64,000 bases of DNA from Flavobacterium ranwuense (lineage in GTDB: Bacteria; Bacteroidota; Bacteroidia; Flavobacteriales; Flavobacteriaceae). The translations under genes and the position numbers were made by a program. The stretch's first letter is position 1; each line of letters begins with the position of its first letter. Positions 1-8,591 of this stretch are shown piece after piece. Under the pieces are notes generated by a model. It saw only the letters and a program-made list of their open reading frames with translations, made no database searches and was not told the DNA's origin. Location: NCBI RefSeq assembly GCF_004349315.1, contig NZ_SMLH01000009.1, forward strand, positions 96,936 to 160,935, written 5' to 3'.

Positions 1-1098
1 CTCCTTTGCAAAATAAGATGCTACATTTTGTCTCCCGCGATTGCTCATCCAACCGGTTTGTTGTAATTCAATCATGTTGGCATTTACAAAAGGCTCTTCT
101 GTCGTGCCGTTAATCCAATTGTTTATGTCTGATGGATTGGTTTTCCAATCGTATTTTTTGTCTAAAATCCCTCCAATTTTAAAAATCGAATTCCCATTTT
201 TCATCGAAACATATTTAAAATAATCCCTCCAAATCAGTTCGAAAATCAACCAATACGTAGAATCATTTTTCCTGATTTGTTGCTCATATCTAACAATCTC
301 CCAATAAATAGTTTTCGCCGAAATGGAACCGTTTGCCAACCAAGGAGAAAATTTCGAACTAAAATCAGTCCTAATTAATCCGTTGCGAGTCAATTTATAA
401 ACACTTAGTTTTTTGGTTTTCCAAAAATAATGCTCCAGTCTTTGTAGCGCTTCGTTTTCACCACCGCAAAAAGGAAATGCCGTTCTGGAATCTATTTCAA
501 AATCACTAAATCCTAATGTTTTCATCGTAGGAATTACAGTTTTGTTTGTGGCCCAATTTTCTTTAGACAGCGGTTGAGCTGCAAATTCAGGTCTGACTTT
601 TATTGATTTTTCACATTGATTCCTGAATTGTGTAAAAACATTTGGAATAGATGAAATGTCAAACGGAATGTTTGCAGGATGAAATAAGAACTGATTGTAA
701 GTAGCTTTGAACAATACTGAATCTGGAACTTTAGATTTTATATTCTCTAAAACTTCCATTTCCTCACTCGTCCATTCTTCTTGAAAGTAAACAGAATTAA
801 TTTCGTTTTGAGCTACAATTTCGGGAATAGAATCTTCGGGATTTTGATGATACACCAAAAGTTGAATATTTAATTTTTCCAGATTTTGTTTCAATGCTGT
901 TACCGATTCAATTAGGAATTTAGCCCGGAATTTCTCTGTTTTCTTAAAACCAAATCTTGTTTGTTTAAAATGCCTTGGATCAAAACAGTACATCGCGATT
1001 ACGATTTCATTTTCATCAATAGCATTTGTCAAAGATTCATTATCATTGACTCTCAAATCATTTCTAAACCAGACTAACCCTTTTTGTTTCTTTTGCAT
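1..1098 (-). CDS. Cryptochrome/photolyase, DASH type (partial, C-terminus outside window)
   Basis: Flavoprotein of the photolyase/cryptochrome family. DASH members bind FAD and an antenna cofactor and act in blue-light sensing or repair of UV lesions. 366 residues are visible. The N-terminus has the photolyase alpha/beta domain (WFRNDLRVND near residue 10). The FAD-binding domain shows WRDYFKYVS and then GWMSNRGRQNVASYF at the window edge, a pattern typical of the DASH branch. The frame is open to base 1, so the last part of the protein is missing. The ATG at 1098 overlaps the end of the DUF2256 gene by 25 nt, so it is probably the last gene of the TetR-AarF-DUF2256 operon. Family assignment is firm; the exact activity is inferred. 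Confidence 0.93.
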   Translation of the reverse strand, partial: MQKKQKGLVWFRNDLRVNDNESLTNAIDENEIVIAMYCFDPRHFKQTRFGFKKTEKFRAKFLIESVTALKQNLEKLNIQLLVYHQNPEDSIPEIVAQNEINSVYFQEEWTSEEMEVLENIKSKVPDSVLFKATYNQFLFHPANIPFDISSIPNVFTQFRNQCEKSIKVRPEFAAQPLSKENWATNKTVIPTMKTLGFSDFEIDSRTAFPFCGGENEALQRLEHYFWKTKKLSVYKLTRNGLIRTDFSSKFSPWLANGSISAKTIYWEIVRYEQQIRKNDSTYWLIFELIWRDYFKYVSMKNGNSIFKIGGILDKKYDWKTNPSDINNWINGTTEEPFVNANMIELQQTGWMSNRGRQNVASYFAKE

Positions 1099-1208
1099 TT
1101 TTCACTACAATATTTGACTTCGTCCCAAACCTTTTCCCATTTTTTCCGCCAGCTAAAAGGTCGGTTACAAACCAAACACATTTTTGAAGGCAGATTTCCC
1201 TTTTTCAC
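1074..1208 (-). CDS. DUF2256 small zinc-ribbon-like protein (44 aa)
   Basis: Short gene found by reading the gap between the kinase and the cryptochrome. It encodes 44 residues with Cys11-x2-Cys14 and Cys34-x3-Cys38 around a basic Trp-rich core (FSWRKKWEKVWDEVKYC), the hallmark of DUF2256. The start is GTG at 1208, which shares its G with the TAG stop of the kinase gene (TAGTG). A later ATG at residue 10 would remove the segment before the first Cys pair. Its 3' end runs 25 nt into the cryptochrome gene. From general knowledge DUF2256 is often next to photolyase/cryptochrome genes; its function is unknown, and metal binding is inferred from the cysteines. Confidence 0.85.
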   Translation of the reverse strand: MKKGNLPSKMCLVCNRPFSWRKKWEKVWDEVKYCSEKCKRNKKG

Positions 1209-2515
1209 TAGTTGTATTTTTGATATTCATTGACAACGATTTTCGCTTTCAAATCAAACATCAAATTGTATAATCCAAAAAAAGTTCGGTTCATATAAAT
1301 GAAGTGTTTGGAACCTCGATTGCCATTCATTTTTCTAAGATTTGTGTCTTTTGAAAATCGTTCGCCCAATTGTGCGATGCTTTCAAAAAATGCTGCGTCC
1401 GAGAAATCAAAAGTTTCGGTTTGAAAAGGTTTAGTGAAAAGCGATAACAAATCGTAAAACATTTGAGTGAAATACGCCACTTCCTCTTTGGAATCATCCA
1501 CTCTAAGGATTTCTAATTCGAATAATTTTTGGCTAAAAAGTTTCTTGTTATCAATTACTTCTTTGTTTATTAATTCGAAATAAGGAATATAGAAGTCATT
1601 AGGGATTAGTTTCATACAACCAAAATCCAGTGCCATTAATTGGTTTTCATCGTTAATCAAGAAATTTCCCGGATGCGGATCAGCATGTACTTTTTTCAGG
1701 ATATGTATCTGATACATGTAGAAATCCCATAAAGCTTGACCAATTTTGTCTGCGATTTCCTGATTGTCATTTTTATTGGTAAACTCCGAAAGATGTATTC
1801 CTGTCATCCAATCCATCGTGATAATCTTCTCCGATGAATATTCAGAATAGTAATTCGGGAAAACCAAATTTTCAATCTTTTTACAGGCTTCAACAACTTC
1901 TTGGCTTTGTTTCAATTCCAATAAATAATTGGTTTCCTCAATCAATTTGTCTTCAACTTCCTTAAAATACTTGTCAGAATCTTTCCCCTGAAGGTTAAAC
2001 ATTCTAATCGCTATTGGTTTTACCAAAGCCAAATCTGACGAAATACTATTGGCAACGCCAGGATATTGGATTTTTACAGCCAGCTTTTTACCATCTTTTA
2101 CTGCAACATGAACTTGTCCTATACTTGCGGCATTAACAGAATTAGCATTGAATTCATCAAAAATTTCATAAGGTGTTTTTCCAAAATTTGTCTGGAAGGT
2201 TTTTAACACTAATGGTGCCGAAAGTGGAGGAACAGAAAATTGTGAAAGTGAAAATTTTTCTACATAAGCCTGCGGCAAAAAGCTTTTGTCCATGCTTAAC
2301 ATTTGCGCTACTTTCAGCGCACTTCCTTTCAAACTTTTCAGTCCGTCATAAATATCTTCTGCGTTATCTTCGTTGAGTTTGTCACGAGTCAAATCTGAAT
2401 TAACCATTTTTTTTCCGTAATATTTCAGGTAGTTTACACCAACTTTTGCACCTGTTTGCACCAGTTTTGTAGCTCTTTCAATTTTTGTAGTAGGTATGTA
2501 GTCTATCGTTTTCAT
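1208..2515 (-). CDS. ABC1/AarF/UbiB-family atypical kinase
   Basis: Member of the UbiB/ADCK atypical kinase family, whose members support isoprenoid-quinone or lipid metabolism through ATPase activity. The 435 residues hold the family signatures in order: a KxGQ-like motif KVAQ (68-71), the Ala-rich loop AASIGQ (129-134), the ATP lysine in AVKIQYPG (Lys148), the catalytic HADPHPGN (277-284) and the metal-binding DFG (297-299). No transmembrane tail is obvious. ATG at 2515 overlaps the TAA of the TetR gene (TAATG), so the two are translationally coupled. The Gln-to-Ala change in KxGQ (KVAQ keeps the last Gln) is a detail to compare. The precise substrate cannot be read from sequence. Confidence 0.92.
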   Translation of the reverse strand: MKTIDYIPTTKIERATKLVQTGAKVGVNYLKYYGKKMVNSDLTRDKLNEDNAEDIYDGLKSLKGSALKVAQMLSMDKSFLPQAYVEKFSLSQFSVPPLSAPLVLKTFQTNFGKTPYEIFDEFNANSVNAASIGQVHVAVKDGKKLAVKIQYPGVANSISSDLALVKPIAIRMFNLQGKDSDKYFKEVEDKLIEETNYLLELKQSQEVVEACKKIENLVFPNYYSEYSSEKIITMDWMTGIHLSEFTNKNDNQEIADKIGQALWDFYMYQIHILKKVHADPHPGNFLINDENQLMALDFGCMKLIPNDFYIPYFELINKEVIDNKKLFSQKLFELEILRVDDSKEEVAYFTQMFYDLLSLFTKPFQTETFDFSDAAFFESIAQLGERFSKDTNLRKMNGNRGSKHFIYMNRTFFGLYNLMFDLKAKIVVNEYQKYN

Positions 2516-3174
2516 TACTTGTTGTATATTTTTTCTTTGAAAATAAATTTTCCAAAGTCTATTAAGCTATCTAGCGGAGTGATGTTCATCAATTCAAATG
2601 TGGCTTTTACAGACTTCTCAATATAGATGTCTGTTTTCTCAAAAGCAGGAGAAGAATCATCTAGCCAGAATTTTAGCGTCAATAAAAGTTGTATCCAAGA
2701 CGTTTCCTGAAATGCTTTCTCTTGGAAATTTTGAAGTTTTTCTTGTTGCGTTCTAAACTCGTCTGAGATTATTTCAATCAGATAATTTTTAAAACTGTTT
2801 CTAAGTTTAGAAAGTTGCATTAGTTTCTTTAATTGAATGTTGTGTTCTTTTAAAACGAGCATAACATAACTTCTGTTCGCTGTTAGAATTTCAAAAAAAG
2901 TAAAATAGAAACTTAGCATTTTACTTTTCATATCATACATCTCGTATTCTTTGTTTTTATTCAGTAATTCTACCGTTTTTTCTAAAAACATTTTAAAAAT
3001 CTCTTTCTCGATACTTTCTATAGTTCCAAAGAATGTATAGAAATCAGCTTCCGTAAAATCATTTATTTTTGCAAAATGATATACTGATTTCGGTTTTTCA
3101 CTATGATCGAGTACATAGTTCATGTACATTAAAACTATTTTGTCCTTTGTTAGTATTGTTTTTTTAGCAGCCAT
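2515..3174 (-). CDS. TetR/AcrR-family transcriptional regulator
   Basis: 219-residue protein with an N-terminal helix-turn-helix-like segment (about 8-55, with DFTEADFYTFF as recognition region) and a long helical C-terminal domain, the architecture of TetR regulators. It heads the operon with the AarF kinase, DUF2256 and cryptochrome genes. A 30-nt palindrome at 3213-3242 lies directly upstream and overlaps the expected -33 region of its own promoter, suggesting autoregulation and perhaps control of the divergent epimerase gene. The ligand is unknown. The HTH is divergent, so TetR assignment rests on length, position and overall pattern. Confidence 0.8.
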   Translation of the reverse strand: MAAKKTILTKDKIVLMYMNYVLDHSEKPKSVYHFAKINDFTEADFYTFFGTIESIEKEIFKMFLEKTVELLNKNKEYEMYDMKSKMLSFYFTFFEILTANRSYVMLVLKEHNIQLKKLMQLSKLRNSFKNYLIEIISDEFRTQQEKLQNFQEKAFQETSWIQLLLTLKFWLDDSSPAFEKTDIYIEKSVKATFELMNITPLDSLIDFGKFIFKEKIYNK

Positions 3175-3199
3175 TTTTTGTATATTTCTAATTAAAGTA

Positions 3200-3242
3200 T
3201 AAAGATATGAAATGTTTAACTATATATTAATAAAGTTAAACA
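3200..3242 (-). promoter_or_regulatory. Promoter with 30-nt palindromic candidate operator
   Basis: A -7-like box TATCTTTA (3207-3200 on the minus strand) precedes the TetR gene. Immediately upstream, 3213-3242 forms an imperfect palindrome with perfect outer arms TGTTTAAC (3213-3220) and GTTAAACA (3235-3242). It covers the expected -33 position. This is the expected place for a self-repressing TetR operator. The arms are seen directly; regulator binding is inferred. Confidence 0.5.
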
Positions 3243-3288
3243 AAATTTAATATAATTTTATATCATTATAAATCATTAGCTTTACATT

Positions 3289-4206
3289 ATGATGAAAAAA
3301 AATGTGTTAATCAGCGGAGGTTCAGGATTTATTGGCAGCCATTTAACAGGCTTATTGATAGCAAAAGGGTACTCAGTTTCCATCTTGAGTAGAAGTGAAA
3401 AACAAAACAAGGGTGACATTTTCTATTACAAGTGGGATGTTATAAATCAGACTATCGATGAAGAAGCGGTTTTAAAAGCTGATTATATAATTCACTTAGC
3501 AGGTGAAAATATTGCTGAGAAAAGATGGACCGCCAAACGAAAAGCTGCTATTATAGACAGCCGGGAAAAATCTACTCAGTTGTTGTATTCCGTTTTAAAA
3601 ACGAACAATAAAAAACTCGAAGCTTTTATTTCAGCTTCGGCGGTAGGTATTTATGGAGCCGTAAATGGCGAAGAGATTTGTTCAGAAAACATGCCTCCTG
3701 CAAATGATTTCTTAGGGTATACCTGCCAGAGATGGGAAGGGACTTTGGATTTTATTGAAAACTTGCATATTCGAACCGTAAAAATCCGCACGGGATTGGT
3801 ATTAGGGAAAAATGATGGTTTTTTAAAGAAACTGCTTCCTTTATTCAAGTTTAGATTGGGTTCTGCATTGGGTTCCGGAAAGCAATACATGCCATGGATT
3901 CATGTTGATGATTTATGTAGCATCTATTTTCAGGCAATAGTTGATTCAAATATGGAAGGACCTTATAACGCAGCAATGAATGACAATACGACCAATACTA
4001 TTTTTTCTAAAACATTGGCGCGTATTTTTGGTTATCCTATTTGGTTGCCTAATATTCCTGTTTTTGTATTAAAATTGGTACTGGGGGAAATGGCTATAAT
4101 TGTCCTGACTGGAAGAAGAGTCTCATCTGATAAAATTGAACAAACTGGTTTTCAATTTAAATTTAAAAATCTTGAAGTGGCATTAAGAGATTGTATAGCA
4201 AAATAG
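3289..4206 (+). CDS. TIGR01777-family NAD(P)-binding epimerase/oxidoreductase
   Basis: Extended short-chain dehydrogenase-like protein of the TIGR01777 (SDR39U1/YfcH) group. 305 residues with the dinucleotide-binding GGSGFIG at 10-16, a family-typical HLAGENIAEKRWT segment near 70, the SASAVGIYG active-site strand near 115, and a C-terminal extension (DUF1731-like) typical of the family. Two ATGs are adjacent (3289, 3292); either gives the same fold. A box TAGCTTTA at 3277-3284 ends only 4 nt before the ATG, so the transcript could be nearly leaderless. The gene is divergent from the TetR gene and shares its regulatory region. Family firm; substrate unknown. Confidence 0.93.
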   Translation: MMKKNVLISGGSGFIGSHLTGLLIAKGYSVSILSRSEKQNKGDIFYYKWDVINQTIDEEAVLKADYIIHLAGENIAEKRWTAKRKAAIIDSREKSTQLLYSVLKTNNKKLEAFISASAVGIYGAVNGEEICSENMPPANDFLGYTCQRWEGTLDFIENLHIRTVKIRTGLVLGKNDGFLKKLLPLFKFRLGSALGSGKQYMPWIHVDDLCSIYFQAIVDSNMEGPYNAAMNDNTTNTIFSKTLARIFGYPIWLPNIPVFVLKLVLGEMAIIVLTGRRVSSDKIEQTGFQFKFKNLEVALRDCIAK

Positions 4207-4208
4207 AT

Positions 4209-4748
4209 TTATTCTAAGACACAAATGAGTTGTGTGTTTACACTTTTAGATATTTTGCTGCGAACAATAAAAGGAATTTCAATCATAAAATCATCAGTGT
4301 TTAAGGGAAATTGAGCGTTAATTTCAATTCGTTTATCCACTTTTTTTAGGGTACTATTAATGCCTATTTTTCTAGTTCTGCCATGAATGGTAATTTTCCC
4401 ATTTATTTTATATTCTTTAGCGACTGAATTGATATTTTTTAAATCAAATTTTTCGATTTTACCTTTAAAAACTGCTCTGGGATATCGGTTGCTTTCCATG
4501 TAGTTTTCATTAAAATGTTCTTCCATCAGATTTCTTTCAAATTTGAAATCTTTGATGTTCATCCAACAGGCAATCTGTCCCGTTTTAGTTATCAAAATAC
4601 AGGTTGTTTTTTCATTCATTGCTTTCACTTCTTCAAATAAAGGGATTGAAGCTTCAAAATGTATGGTGCCTCCATAAGTTACCATTTTTTCTTGAGCAAT
4701 AGTTCTAAACGCAATAACTAGTAATACTATTAGAGTAATTTTTTTCAT
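4209..4748 (-). CDS. YceI-family secreted protein
   Basis: 179-residue protein with an N-terminal signal peptide (hydrophobic about 3-18, ending near AQEK). It has the YceI beta-barrel pattern, including the ESNRYPRAVFKG strand and KINGKITIHGRTRKI. YceI proteins form a lipocalin-like barrel that binds a polyisoprenoid; the role is often linked to stress or electron-carrier handling. The gene converges with the epimerase gene with a gap of only two nucleotides. It is monocistronic as far as can be seen. The signal peptide suggests a periplasmic location. Family assignment is good; ligand is not known. Confidence 0.85.
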   Translation of the reverse strand: MKKITLIVLLVIAFRTIAQEKMVTYGGTIHFEASIPLFEEVKAMNEKTTCILITKTGQIACWMNIKDFKFERNLMEEHFNENYMESNRYPRAVFKGKIEKFDLKNINSVAKEYKINGKITIHGRTRKIGINSTLKKVDKRIEINAQFPLNTDDFMIEIPFIVRSKISKSVNTQLICVLE

Positions 4749-4926
4749 AGTGGTTTATGAATTAAATTACTTAAAGTTACGAAATAAACAAATGAAATAA
4801 AAGCATTAAGCCGTTGAAAAATCACCAAATCAGTTAATTTTTCAAGGTTTTTTTAATCAGAAATTAGGTTGTAATTCTAAAATGTAATATTCGTAGAAAA
4901 GCCGTCTTTACTAATGATTATTACAA

Positions 4927-5472
4927 TCATAGTTCCAACTTAATGTTGTATTTTTTTAAGTTCTCTAATGATTCTTTTGAGGTGTAATCAAACTTTTCTT
5001 CGTGTAGGTCTTTTTCCCTTTTTAAGGCGATTTGTTTGATGCAATTGCAAAAGCGACGTACTTCATTAAGATTGGACAGAATTAATCCGGGAACAAGCAT
5101 GCTATTGCCTTCTTTGTCTTTGGCGACCATAGTAAAATAAGACGAATTACAATGTTTAATTTTTCCCGTTTGAATGTTCTCGGCTTCTACACGAATGCCA
5201 ATAATCATGGAACTGTTACCTACATAATTGACACTGGCTTTCATTGTAACGAGTTCGCCTACTTCTATTGGTTTTAAGAAATTCACGGTATCTACTGAAG
5301 CGGTTACGCAATAATTTCCTGAAAATTTTGAAGCGCAGGCAAAAGCGATTTGATCTAATAAAGACAAAATATAACCTCCGTGTATCTTTCCGCTAAAATT
5401 AGTGTGTGACGGTAGCATCAATTCTGAAATTCGAATATTAGAGGATGCGACAGTTTTAAAGGTACGGTTCAT
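4927..5472 (-). CDS. Acyl-CoA thioesterase (hot-dog fold)
   Basis: 181-residue single hot-dog domain of the BFIT/BACH/YciA type, which hydrolyses acyl-CoA to free fatty acid and CoA in the cytoplasm. The signature HTNFSGKIHGGYILSLLDQI (22-41) contains the Asn/His/Gly and catalytic Asp; SVDTVNFLKPIEVGELV follows as in the family. The ATG at 5472 directly abuts the TAA of the upstream gene at 5473, so it is likely cotranscribed with the 121-aa membrane-anchored protein and RmuC. The C-terminal 40 residues are longer than in YciA and Lys/Glu-rich. Confidence 0.9.
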   Translation of the reverse strand: MNRTFKTVASSNIRISELMLPSHTNFSGKIHGGYILSLLDQIAFACASKFSGNYCVTASVDTVNFLKPIEVGELVTMKASVNYVGNSSMIIGIRVEAENIQTGKIKHCNSSYFTMVAKDKEGNSMLVPGLILSNLNEVRRFCNCIKQIALKREKDLHEEKFDYTSKESLENLKKYNIKLEL

Positions 5473-5838
5473 TTATTTTATTTTAAAAGGAGAATTCACC
5501 ATTTTTACGTCTGTAATAAAGTAGCGCGTATCGCCCCACCAAGGAAATGTTCTATAGCGTTCCACATAAGTTACCTGAACATATTTACCTTCCATATCTT
5601 TCAAATCAGTAATCACTTTTTCCTGATTGTCCATCACCGAAAAAGAGAAAATCTGTGCTCCAGAAATCCCTTGACTTATTTCGCCCTCCCAAGTTTTGAA
5701 TGCAACTCCTTTTCGGCTCACTTTTATTAGTTCGCCTGAACGTACCCCTTCGCTATACGTGGCATTGTATAAAAAAGCGAAATAACCGGCAACTGATACT
5801 ACAAGTATTAATGCAATAACCATTAAAAATTTCCTCAT
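5473..5838 (-). CDS. Membrane-anchored hypothetical protein (121 aa)
   Basis: Short protein with one N-terminal hydrophobic helix (about 3-25) and a probably extracytoplasmic beta-rich domain of some 95 residues containing GVAFKTWEGEISQG and the aromatic stretch YRTFPWWGDTRYF. Homologues in this group are, to my memory, labelled 6-phosphogluconate dehydrogenase in databases; the sequence has no nucleotide-binding motif, so that label would be wrong. It lies between rmuC (8-nt gap) and the thioesterase (adjacent), suggesting one operon. Function unknown. Confidence 0.75.
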   Translation of the reverse strand: MRKFLMVIALILVVSVAGYFAFLYNATYSEGVRSGELIKVSRKGVAFKTWEGEISQGISGAQIFSFSVMDNQEKVITDLKDMEGKYVQVTYVERYRTFPWWGDTRYFITDVKMVNSPFKIK

Positions 5839-5845
5839 TCTTTGT

Positions 5846-7216
5846 TTAGTTTAAAAGTTGATTTTCGTCTTTTTCTGCTCGATTTAATATGCTTTCCGGT
5901 AGTGCTTTCTTCGCTTTGGCTCCCATTTTTTTCAATTTCTCCACACTCACGATTAAGTTTCCTTTTCCTTCTACGAGTTTATTCATGGCACCGCTGTATT
6001 CTATTTTACTCTCGTCTATCTTCTTTCCAATTTTGATTAAATCACCTACAAAACCTTCAAATTTATCATACAAAGCCCCAGCTTGGCGCGCAATTTCCAA
6101 AGCGTTTTCCTGTTGTTTTTGGTTGGTCCACATGCTGTCAATAGTTCGTAAAGTAGCTAATAAAGTCGCAGGCGTAACTATGACAATGTTCTTCTCGAAT
6201 GCTTTGTTGTACAAACTCGTATCTTCATTCAGTGCCATAGCAAATGCGGGTTCAATAGGAATAAAAAGCAAGACAAAATCAGGACTTTCTATTTGGTATA
6301 AATCGTGGTAATTTTTATTACCTAATTGTTCTACATGGCGTTTGATGGAATTGACGTGTTCTTTTAGATATCCGATTTTCAGAATATCATCTTCCTCATT
6401 GATGTATTTTTCATAAGCTGTCAAAGAAACTTTAGAATCGACAATCATCTTTTTACCATCCGGCAGATTGATGACAACGTCAGGAAAAACGCGATTTCCA
6501 TCTTCGGTAGTGAAAGCTTGTTGTACTTCATATTCACGGCCTTTTTCTAATCCTGATTTTTCAAGAACGCGTTCTAAAACTAATTCCCCCCAATTCCCCT
6601 GCATCTTGCTGTCGCCTTTCAAAGCTTTTGTCAAGTTGATGGTTTCTTTGCTCATTTGGATATTCATTTCTTGTAAGCCTAGAATTTGTTGGCGCAAAGC
6701 TGCATGATAATCAATACTTTCTTTGTGTGTGTCTTCAACTTTCTTTTCGAACAAATGAATTTTATCCTGCAAAGGCGACAGGATGTTTTTCATGTTTTCC
6801 TTGTTCTGCTCCGTGAATTTAGTAGACTTTTCTTCTAATATTTTATTGGCGAGATTCTCAAATTCTTTGGTGAATTTTTCCTGTAATTTTTCGACTTCTT
6901 CTTTCTGTTCTTTGTTGCGCTCCCAAAGATTTTCAAAATCAACTTCCTTTTTAGAAAGCTGGATGGCTAAGCTGTCTTTTTCGTTTCGAATACTTTCTTT
7001 CTCAGTATTGGTGTTTTCTAATTGTTTTTCAAAAGTTGTTTTGTCTACAATAATCTGTTCTTTTAGTTGATTGAATTGGGAAGAAAATGCAATCAATTTT
7101 TCTTCTAAACTAATTTTTTCCGACTGGAATCGGGCAGAGAAAATCAGTTTACCGATGAAAATACCAATAACGAGAGCAACAATGAAAATCAATAAAAACG
7201 GAAGCATATTTGACAT
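5846..7216 (-). CDS. rmuC: DNA recombination protein RmuC
   Basis: 456-residue RmuC homologue. RmuC proteins are linked to suppression of DNA inversions and carry a restriction-endonuclease-like core. Seen here: an N-terminal transmembrane helix (about 5-25), a long coiled coil (about 35-190), then the conserved core with KMQGNWGELVLERVLEKSGL (206-225), FPDVVINLPDGKKMIVDSKV, and FVLLFIPIEPAF. The D..DSK pattern fits the nuclease fold. Length matches the family. It is first in an apparent operon with two downstream genes. Confident family call; the biological role is from other species. Confidence 0.95.
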   Translation of the reverse strand: MSNMLPFLLIFIVALVIGIFIGKLIFSARFQSEKISLEEKLIAFSSQFNQLKEQIIVDKTTFEKQLENTNTEKESIRNEKDSLAIQLSKKEVDFENLWERNKEQKEEVEKLQEKFTKEFENLANKILEEKSTKFTEQNKENMKNILSPLQDKIHLFEKKVEDTHKESIDYHAALRQQILGLQEMNIQMSKETINLTKALKGDSKMQGNWGELVLERVLEKSGLEKGREYEVQQAFTTEDGNRVFPDVVINLPDGKKMIVDSKVSLTAYEKYINEEDDILKIGYLKEHVNSIKRHVEQLGNKNYHDLYQIESPDFVLLFIPIEPAFAMALNEDTSLYNKAFEKNIVIVTPATLLATLRTIDSMWTNQKQQENALEIARQAGALYDKFEGFVGDLIKIGKKIDESKIEYSGAMNKLVEGKGNLIVSVEKLKKMGAKAKKALPESILNRAEKDENQLLN

Positions 7217-7353
7217 AGAATTTCTTTTTGTAAGTTTGTAAAAATAAACAAAAGTTTCCTTGTTTCCTTTCGGAAATCAAAATACTACCTTAAGTTTTAG
7301 TATTCATGGATTTGTAAATTTAGTTGTCAATTAATTTTTATACTTTTAAAAAT

Positions 7354-8001
7354 ATGCAGGATAAATCTTTAAAATTGAATTCTCGTTTTTTTGCAATTAT
7401 AGCTATTGTCGGTTGGTTTGCTGTTGTATTGCAATTGTATCTTATCATTATCAATCGTGTGGCCTCTCTTCCGGAGACAATTGTTCGATTTTTTAGTTTT
7501 TTTACGATTCAAACGAATATTTTGGTGGCTATATGTTTTACTTTTCTTTGGCTGAAGCCAAAATCCAAATGGGGTTTGTTTTTTTCGAAACCTAAAAACA
7601 CAACAGCAATTACGTTATACATCACCATTGTAGGACTTGTTTACAATGCGATTCTGCGATTTTTATGGGCTCCAACGGGTTCTCAAAAAGTAGTGGATGA
7701 ATTGTTGCATTTGGTTATTCCAATTTTGGTTTTAGTATATTGGATTCTTTTTGTACCTAAAAAAGCATTGGGATTCAAAGACATTTTCCTTTGGCTGATT
7801 TTCCCTTCCTTATATTTGGTTTACACTTTAATTCGGGGCGCTTTTTTTAATTTTTACCCGTATCCGTTTATCGATGTGAATCTGTTGGGTTACAATATAG
7901 TGTTGCTTAACAGCTTTTTTATGCTATTGGCTTTTCTTTTTTTTGGGACTTTACTGATTGGGATTGGGAAAATAAGAAGCAGTAATTTAGATAGAAAATA
8001 A
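7354..8001 (+). CDS. Pr6Pr-family membrane protein
   Basis: 215-residue integral membrane protein with about six hydrophobic helices, of the Pr6Pr (FAR-17a/AIG1-like) family. Typical motifs are FFTIQTNILVAICFTFLW near 48-65 and LHLVIPILVLVYWI near 117-130. I start at the ATG 7354 rather than the in-frame TTG 7324, because the ATG precedes a normal hydrophilic N-terminus (MQDKSLKLNSRFF). A box TACTTTTA (7341-7348) lies 5 nt upstream, so the message may be nearly leaderless. The gene stands alone and ends at a strong bidirectional hairpin. Function unknown. Confidence 0.85.
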   Translation: MQDKSLKLNSRFFAIIAIVGWFAVVLQLYLIIINRVASLPETIVRFFSFFTIQTNILVAICFTFLWLKPKSKWGLFFSKPKNTTAITLYITIVGLVYNAILRFLWAPTGSQKVVDELLHLVIPILVLVYWILFVPKKALGFKDIFLWLIFPSLYLVYTLIRGAFFNFYPYPFIDVNLLGYNIVLLNSFFMLLAFLFFGTLLIGIGKIRSSNLDRK

Positions 8002-8004
8002 AAA

Positions 8005-8040
8005 TGGCCAATACGGAATTAGATTTGTATTGGCCTTTTT
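8005..8040. terminator. Bidirectional intrinsic terminator
   Basis: Nine-base inverted repeat GGCCAATAC (8006-8014) / GTATTGGCC (8027-8035) with A-run before and T-run after (8036-8040), so it can stop transcription from both the Pr6Pr gene and the convergent gene ending at 8056. Confidence 0.85.
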
Positions 8041-8055
8041 AAACTAAATTAATTT

Positions 8056-8421
8056 TTATTCGTCTAGTTTGATATTCCCTCTGTCTTCTTTGTTATCAGG
8101 ATGTTCATTAGGATATCGATTTGGGATGATGTCTGAGTTATGATCTTTATTTTCTACCATTTTTTTAGCTTGTTCTTCGGAAACATTCGCGACATCTGAA
8201 CTTAAGTTTTTAGGAGTACAGTCCTCATTCTGTTCGAGAGTTCCGTCAATATTACGTGCTCTTTGAACAATTTTTTGATTTCCATGACTATCAGTTTCTA
8301 CCTCTGATTTTAGATGTGATACTTCAGGATTCGTATTTTTGGCTAGATTCTGACCGCTAAATCCTTCGTTTATATTTTGCTTATTGTTTGTTTTTTTTGA
8401 ACCTAAATCGTTATTTTCCAT
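8056..8421 (-). CDS. Hydrophilic, probably disordered hypothetical protein (121 aa)
   Basis: Very hydrophilic protein rich in Asn, Lys, Glu and Asp with no hydrophobic segment, so probably unfolded in isolation and cytoplasmic. I chose the ATG at 8421 (MENNDLGSKK) over the one at 8445, because the first eight codons (MISLKLNI) look like untranslated leader and the remainder matches the composition of the protein. No domain is recognised. Such proteins in flavobacteria often accompany general-stress genes, but nothing here proves that. Monocistronic, ending at the shared terminator. Confidence 0.65.
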   Translation of the reverse strand: MENNDLGSKKTNNKQNINEGFSGQNLAKNTNPEVSHLKSEVETDSHGNQKIVQRARNIDGTLEQNEDCTPKNLSSDVANVSEEQAKKMVENKDHNSDIIPNRYPNEHPDNKEDRGNIKLDE

Positions 8422-8591
8422 GATGTTTAATTTTAATGATATCATATTAGCTATTATAATATTACGTCTTTTAAACGAAGTAATTTAATCATTTAACTTA
8501 GCTTTTGGTTTACACCAATAAATGTATCGCAACACTATTTTAAATCCAGCAAAAACAAAACTATATTTGCACGCACAAATAATACAATAAA

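Noticed and set aside
4814..4845. Hairpin TTGAAAAAT / ATTTTTCAA with T-run
   Set aside because: Its T-run is on the plus strand, but no plus-strand gene ends nearby; unlikely to be a real terminator.
5889..6311. 140-codon plus-strand frame
   Set aside because: Lies fully antisense to rmuC, which has clear family motifs; no promoter.
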